Source: Bryobacterales bacterium
GTDB taxonomy: Bacteria; Acidobacteriota; Terriglobia; Bryobacterales; Bryobacteraceae
Direction of reading: 5' to 3'
DNA length: 36,461 bases
Assembly: GCA_003135055.1 (NCBI GenBank)
Contig: PLDF01000200.1
Span: 18,789 to 55,249 of the forward strand
Both the position numbers and the translations under genes were made by a program. The notes beneath the pieces are model-generated. The model did no database searches. It was given only the letters and a program-made list of their open reading frames with translations, and was not told the origin of the DNA. Positions within the stretch are counted from its first letter, which is position 1. Every line of letters begins with the position of its first letter. Shown here piece after piece: positions 32,233 through 36,461 of this stretch.

Positions 32233-33869
32233 AGATTGGCGAGCTACTCTCGGGCGTTCAGCTCAAGCAGCCTCTCGCGCCGCAGCTTGCCGAGCGGGAA
32301 GCTGCGGGCCTCGACTACGATTCGCGGCGCATTGAGAAGGATTTCCTCTTCTTTGCTTTTCCCGGCGCGCGCGCCGATGGCCGCCAGTTCGCGAACGATG
32401 CCGTCGCCCGCGGGGCAATTGCTGTTGTAAGTGAAGCTTCCAGCGAAGGCGTTGGCGAAGTGGATGCCCGCGAAGATTTGCGCTCCCGATGGATTCAGGT
32501 GGAGCACGGCCGCCATGCCCTGGCGCTGGCCTCGCGCAGCTTCTACGGTAAGCCTGACGAGCGCATTGCACTCACGGGCATCACCGGCACCAACGGCAAG
32601 ACGACTACCGGTTTTCTGATCGATTCGGTATTGCGCGCAGCGGGCTACACGACTGCGCTGATCGGCACCATTGAGTATCGTCTGGGCGACAGGGTGCTGC
32701 CGGCCGTGAATACGACTCCGGAATCGCTCGACCTGGTGCGCCTGTTCGCGGAGTTGGAGCGGCTCGGCGGAACTCACGCGGCGACAAATGGGGCACAACA
32801 TGGGGCGCCAGACGCGGCATCACACGTGGCGCTACATGGGGCAGAACACGGGGCACAGCACGGGGCGTCAGACGCAGCTCAACACGCGGCACTGGCCGCA
32901 ACCATGGAGGTTTCGTCGCACGCTCTCGAGCTTGGGCGGCTCTATGGATTGCGGTTTCATACGGCCGTGTTTACAAATTTGACGCGGGACCATCTGGATT
33001 TTCATGGAACTATGGAGGCCTACTTCGCGGCCAAGCAGCGGCTGTTTGCTCCGTGGGACAACGCAGGCCATGGGCCCGCGCCACTTTTTGCCGTGCTCAA
33101 TCGCGACGACGAGTATGCGCGGCGGCTCAAGCTGCATCCTAAGACGGAAGTCTTTTGGTACGGGTTCGGGCCCGAATCGAATTTGCGCGCGCGCCACATT
33201 TCTTCCGGCTTTCAGGGCTTGAAATTCGAGGTGCAGCATGGCAAGACGCGCTTCGATATCGAATCGCCGCTGATTGGCAGAATCAACGTGTATAACATTC
33301 TGGCGGCATGCGGCGCTGGGCTCTCCTACGGCATCGCGCCGGACGCCATCGCGCGCGGTATCGCGAGCCTGCGCGCCGTGCCCGGCCGCTTCGAGCGCAT
33401 CGATGAGGGCCAGCCTTTTGTGGTGGTGGTGGATTACGCTCACACCGACGACGCGCTGCGCAACGTCATCGCCGTGGCGCGCGCGTTGAATCCCAAGCGC
33501 GTGATCACGCTCTTCGGCTGCGGCGGCGACCGCGACCGCACCAAGCGCCCGTTGATGGGTCAGGCGGCCGCCGAGGCCAGCGATTTCGTGGTGCTCACCA
33601 GCGACAATCCGCGCTCCGAAGATCCTTTGGCCATCATGAACGACGCTCTGGTGGGCATCCGGCGCGTGGATGTGAAGTACATTGTCGAGCCGGATCGCGC
33701 CGCCGCTATCGCGCGCGCCATCGACGAAGCTCGCGCCGGCGACATCGTGATTCTGGCCGGCAAAGGGCACGAGCCATATCAGGTTTTGAAGGATCGCACG
33801 ATTCCGTTTGACGACAGGGCAGTGGCGAGAGAAGTGCTAAAGGGTTATGGGTATCACAAAACTGCGTGA
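32229..33869 (+). CDS. murE: UDP-N-acetylmuramoyl-tripeptide synthetase (meso-diaminopimelate adding)
   Basis: The 546-residue Mur ligase has the ATP-binding TGTNGKTTT (119-127), VNTTPES (160-166), MEVSSHAL (226-233) and the DNPR motif (459-462), which marks meso-diaminopimelate as the amino acid added to UDP-MurNAc-L-Ala-D-Glu. Between ERLGG and the MEVSSHAL strand lies an extra segment of about 40 residues (183-223) made of four-residue units such as GAQH, GAPD, GAEH and GASD, encoded by a 12-bp repeat. This makes the protein longer than the usual 490-500. The start overlaps ftsI by 4 bp and murF follows 3 bp after the stop. Confidence 0.95.
   Translation: MKIGELLSGVQLKQPLAPQLAEREAAGLDYDSRRIEKDFLFFAFPGARADGRQFANDAVARGAIAVVSEASSEGVGEVDAREDLRSRWIQVEHGRHALALASRSFYGKPDERIALTGITGTNGKTTTGFLIDSVLRAAGYTTALIGTIEYRLGDRVLPAVNTTPESLDLVRLFAELERLGGTHAATNGAQHGAPDAASHVALHGAEHGAQHGASDAAQHAALAATMEVSSHALELGRLYGLRFHTAVFTNLTRDHLDFHGTMEAYFAAKQRLFAPWDNAGHGPAPLFAVLNRDDEYARRLKLHPKTEVFWYGFGPESNLRARHISSGFQGLKFEVQHGKTRFDIESPLIGRINVYNILAACGAGLSYGIAPDAIARGIASLRAVPGRFERIDEGQPFVVVVDYAHTDDALRNVIAVARALNPKRVITLFGCGGDRDRTKRPLMGQAAAEASDFVVLTSDNPRSEDPLAIMNDALVGIRRVDVKYIVEPDRAAAIARAIDEARAGDIVILAGKGHEPYQVLKDRTIPFDDRAVAREVLKGYGYHKTA
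32777..32896 (+). repeat. 12-bp minisatellite inside murE
   Basis: Ten consecutive 12-bp units (32777, 32789, 32801, 32813, 32825, 32837, 32849, 32861, 32873, 32885) follow a pattern near YGGGGCRNNANA. The best-preserved read TGGGGCACAACA, TGGGGCAGAACA and CGGGGCACAGCA. Outer units are more diverged. Being a multiple of three, the array keeps the murE frame and yields alternating GA-x-H and GA-x-D tetrapeptides. Confidence 0.85.
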
Positions 33870-33872
33870 AGC

Positions 33873-35246
33873 ATGACCCTGAAATTACAGGAGGTTGCGC
33901 GCGCGATGCGCGCTGAAGGCGATCCGCGGCCGGTGGAAGTCACCGGCTGGAGCGTGGACACAAGGACACAAAACGCGGGCGACGTGTATTTTGCGCTTCG
34001 CGGCCCGAACTATGACGGGCACAATTTTGTCGCCGCGGCCACCGAAAAAGGCGCGGCCGCGGTGGTAGTGGAGCGGCGCTGGGCTCTTTCGATTGGTGCT
34101 CCGATTGGTGCTCCAAGGGGTGCTTTATCTGCCGCGGATGAATTGCTGGTGGACGACACGCTGCAGGCGCTTGCAGATCTAGGCGCGTGGGCGCGATTGA
34201 ATTGGGGCGGAGAGGTGATCGGCGTAACCGGAAGCGCGGGCAAGACCACGACGAAGGATGCGATTGCGCATTTGCTCGCCGCCGAAATGCCGGTGGGAAA
34301 GACCTTGGGAAATTTCAACAATCACGTGGGCGTGCCGCTCTCCATCCTGCGGCTTCCGGACGGCTGCCGCGCCGCGGTTCTCGAAATCGGCATGAATCAT
34401 GCGGGTGAGATTCGCGATCTGGCGGGGATCGCGAAACCGCAAATCGGCGTCGTGACCAATGTGGGATACGCGCACGTGGAGTTTTTCGATTCTATCGAAG
34501 GCGTGGCCGCCGCCAAGCGCGAGCTCATTGAGGCGTTGCCCAGCGATGGCGTCGCGGTACTGAATGCGGACGACCCGCGCGTGGCGCGCTTCGGCGAAGC
34601 GCATCCCGGCCGCACCGTCACTTTCGGTTTTGCCGAGACGGCCGATGTCCGCGCCGAATCCATGCAATCGACTGCCGCCGGCGCACGCTTCCGCGCGCTT
34701 GGCGTCGATTTTGAAACCGGGCTCACCGGCAGCCACGCCGTTTCGAACCTGCTCGCCGCCATCGCGGTGGCGCGCGAATTCGGCATCGCGCCTCAGCGGC
34801 TCCGCGAGCCGGTGCGCACTTTCACCGTGGGCAAGATGCGCGGCGAACGCATGGAGCACAATGGCATCACCATCTGGAACGATTGCTACAATGCCAATCC
34901 CGAAGCCGTTGAACTGATGATCGGCGTGCTGAGCCAAACGCCGGCCGCCCGCCGCATCGCCGTGCTGGGCGAGATGCTCGAACTGGGTCAGGCATCCGAT
35001 GCGCTCCACCGGCAGGTGGGGCGCTACGCGGCGGAACATGGAATCGATCTGGTGATCGGCGTACACGGAAGCGCCAGGGCGCTGGTGGACGCCGCCGGCC
35101 CCGCTGGCGCCGAGGCGCGCTTTTTCGAAGAGCCCGCGGCGGCCGGCGATTTTGTCCGCTCCATCGCGCGGCCGGGCGATGCCATTCTCTTCAAGGGTTC
35201 GCGCGGCGTCCGCATGGAACTGGCGCTGGAAAGGGTGTTGGCGTAG
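33873..35246 (+). CDS. murF: UDP-N-acetylmuramoyl-tripeptide-D-alanyl-D-alanine ligase
   Basis: The 457-residue Mur ligase has the N-terminal DTRTQNAGDVYFALRG region (29-44), ATP loop TGSAGKTTTK (119-128), GNFNNHVGVPLSIL, EIGMNHAGEI and the typical WNDCYNANPEA. It adds D-Ala-D-Ala to the UDP-MurNAc-tripeptide in the cytoplasm. A loop at about residues 73-85 holds the repeat IGAP-IGAP-RGAL, encoded by two exact and one diverged 12-bp unit. It starts 3 bp after murE and its stop directly abuts mraY. Confidence 0.95.
   Translation: MTLKLQEVARAMRAEGDPRPVEVTGWSVDTRTQNAGDVYFALRGPNYDGHNFVAAATEKGAAAVVVERRWALSIGAPIGAPRGALSAADELLVDDTLQALADLGAWARLNWGGEVIGVTGSAGKTTTKDAIAHLLAAEMPVGKTLGNFNNHVGVPLSILRLPDGCRAAVLEIGMNHAGEIRDLAGIAKPQIGVVTNVGYAHVEFFDSIEGVAAAKRELIEALPSDGVAVLNADDPRVARFGEAHPGRTVTFGFAETADVRAESMQSTAAGARFRALGVDFETGLTGSHAVSNLLAAIAVAREFGIAPQRLREPVRTFTVGKMRGERMEHNGITIWNDCYNANPEAVELMIGVLSQTPAARRIAVLGEMLELGQASDALHRQVGRYAAEHGIDLVIGVHGSARALVDAAGPAGAEARFFEEPAAAGDFVRSIARPGDAILFKGSRGVRMELALERVLA
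34091..34126 (+). repeat. 12-bp tandem repeat inside murF
   Basis: GATTGGTGCTCC is present twice exactly (34091-34102 and 34103-34114), followed by the diverged unit AAGGGGTGCTTT (34115-34126). It encodes IGAP, IGAP, RGAL in a surface loop between the N-terminal and central domains. Period and GGNGC core resemble the murE array. Confidence 0.8.
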
Positions 35247-36383
35247 ATGCTCTACTACTTGCTCTACGAGCAGCTTCAGAAGTATGTGAGCCCGTTCCGC
35301 GTTTTCCGCTACGTCACGTTTCGCACGGCGTTTGCCAGCCTCACCGCGCTGTTTCTGTGCATTGCGCTGGGCCCGTGGCTGATCCACAAGCTGCGCCAAT
35401 TCCAGATCGGCCAGTACATCCGCGAAGAGGGCCCCAAATCGCACCAGAAAAAAGCCGGGACGCCCACCATGGGCGGCATCCTCATCATCATCTCGATCGT
35501 GATCCCCACGCTGTTGTGGGCCGATCTCCGCTATTCCTACGTTTGGATCGCCCTGGTCTCGCTGATCGGCTTCGGCTGGATCGGCTTCCTGGACGATTAC
35601 GCCAAGGTGACCAAGCGCCGCAACCTCGGGCTTACCGCTCGCCGCAAGCTCGCTTACCAGTTTTCACTGGCATTCGCTTTCGCGGCAATGCTGCTGTTCA
35701 TGCGCTCTAACGGGCAGTTCTCCACCACCATGAACATCCCGTTTTTTAAGCAGTACAAGCCGTCGCTGGTGATCGAATCGCTGATGCACAGCCCTTGGAC
35801 CTACGTCGTCGGCGCGGCTCCGTTCTGCATCCTGGTGGCGCTGATCGTGGTCTTCACTTCGAATGCCGTCAATCTCACCGACGGTTTGGATGGCTTGGCG
35901 ATCGGGCTGATGGTGATCTGCGCGGGCGCGCTCACCATGCTCGCCTACGCCGGCGGACACGTGACGTTGGCCGAATACTTGCAGCTTTCGCGCAACCCGC
36001 ACACATCGGAGCTGACCATTTTCTGCGGCTCCATGACGGGCGCGAGCCTCGGTTTTCTTTGGTACAACGCGCATCCGGCCGAAATCTTCATGGGCGACGT
36101 CGGCTCGCTCGGTCTGGGCGGCGCCCTGGCAGTGGTGGCTGTGCTGGTGAAGCAGGAGGTGCTGCTGTTGTTTATCGGCGGCATGTTCATTCTGGAAGCA
36201 GTCTCCGTGATTCTCCAGGTGGGCAGCTACAAACTCCGTCACGGCAAGCGCATTTTCAAGATGGCTCCGCTGCACCACCATTTTGAGGCGCTCGGCTGGG
36301 CGGAATCGAAGATCATCGCGAGGTTTTGGATTGCCGGCCTGGTGCTGGCGCTCTGCGCCTTGACTACGCTGAAGCTGAGATGA
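35247..36383 (+). CDS. mraY: Phospho-N-acetylmuramoyl-pentapeptide-transferase
   Basis: The 378-residue protein is a ten-helix membrane enzyme. Family motifs are GPKSHQKKAGTPTMGG (62-77), the catalytic aspartates in GFLDDYAKV (113-121), NAVNLTDGLDGLA and the histidine-rich LHHHFE (342-347). It transfers phospho-MurNAc-pentapeptide from UDP to undecaprenyl phosphate, giving lipid I on the cytoplasmic face. The ATG immediately follows the murF stop, so translation is probably coupled. No cell-wall gene starts in the remaining 78 bp; a palindromic repeat lies there instead. Confidence 0.96.
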   Translation: MLYYLLYEQLQKYVSPFRVFRYVTFRTAFASLTALFLCIALGPWLIHKLRQFQIGQYIREEGPKSHQKKAGTPTMGGILIIISIVIPTLLWADLRYSYVWIALVSLIGFGWIGFLDDYAKVTKRRNLGLTARRKLAYQFSLAFAFAAMLLFMRSNGQFSTTMNIPFFKQYKPSLVIESLMHSPWTYVVGAAPFCILVALIVVFTSNAVNLTDGLDGLAIGLMVICAGALTMLAYAGGHVTLAEYLQLSRNPHTSELTIFCGSMTGASLGFLWYNAHPAEIFMGDVGSLGLGGALAVVAVLVKQEVLLLFIGGMFILEAVSVILQVGSYKLRHGKRIFKMAPLHHHFEALGWAESKIIARFWIAGLVLALCALTTLKLR

Positions 36384-36427
36384 GCATGAACCGCGTGACC
36401 AACTTTTCTGGCCGGATGACACCGTTA

Positions 36428-36461
36428 CGTGGCGCACGCACTCCTGCGTGCCGCGTTCACA
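36428..36461 (+). repeat. Palindromic repeat, copy B (cut by the window edge)
   Basis: CGTGGCGCAC (36428-36437) overlaps a 7-bp perfect hairpin, GCACGCA (36434-36440) with TGCGTGC (36445-36451), and is followed by GCGTTCACA (36453-36461) at the window end. The same blocks occur, inverted, at 207-264. The copy begins 44 bp after the mraY stop. If the family holds, the sequence beyond the edge should continue with the pairing arm of GCGTTCACA. Confidence 0.7.

Noticed and set aside
32777..32896. The murE repeat array as a CRISPR-like array
   Set aside because: Units are 12 bp with no spacers and preserve the coding frame.
34179..35444. A 421-codon minus-strand frame opposite murF and mraY
   Set aside because: murF and mraY are unmistakable; this frame has shadow-type His/Arg-rich sequence.
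36380..36461. Open frame overlapping the mraY stop (ATGA) as the start of the next cell-wall gene
   Set aside because: The 27 codons do not look like MurD or FtsW and read straight through the palindromic repeat, so it is probably non-coding.

Overview
The window looks like chromosomal DNA of a GC-rich Acidobacteriota of the Solibacter/Bryobacter type. The main reasons are a secreted protein ending in what I recognise as the Solibacter-type C-terminal domain (TIGR03437), a second secreted protein with an acidobacterial-looking C-terminus, and a meso-diaminopimelate-type murein gene cluster. No family was checked by database search; all assignments are from reading the sequence.

Layout. 1-2856 (minus): surface polysaccharide export genes, namely a partial membrane protein, a SAM methyltransferase with a long C-terminal coiled coil, and a Wzt-like ABC ATPase with a C-terminal glycan-recognition domain. 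2983-4793: three toxin-antitoxin modules side by side (hicBA, a relBE-like pair, vapBC). The HicA and RelE-like toxins are frameshifted and only VapC is intact. 4834-8564: amine/amino-acid metabolism, with a PLP decarboxylase, an aldehyde dehydrogenase that has lost its catalytic core, and a divergent class III aminotransferase.

8850-17973: the most unusual block. It holds an anchored metallophosphoesterase, a 930-residue protein with a C-terminal CHAT (caspase-like) domain, a 730-residue multi-pass membrane protein in the same operon, and a convergent 967-residue TPR-CHAT protein. This may be an undescribed CHAT-protease signalling or conflict module. 18356-20006 (minus): housekeeping tmk-holB. 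20083-20629: palindromic repeats and a decayed glycosyltransferase-39-like fragment. 20680-22857 (minus): a TMTC-like membrane glycosyltransferase with TPRs.

23492-27935: two large secreted proteins, each with a good Shine-Dalgarno sequence and a strong intrinsic terminator, the first behind a long leader. 28149-36383: a classical division and cell wall (dcw) cluster, mraZ-rsmH-ftsL-ftsI-murE-murF-mraY, with overlapping or abutting genes. It carries a probable MraZ operator and 12-bp coding minisatellites inside murE and murF. Copies of one palindromic repeat family lie in inverted orientation near both ends of the window (207-264 and 36428-36461).
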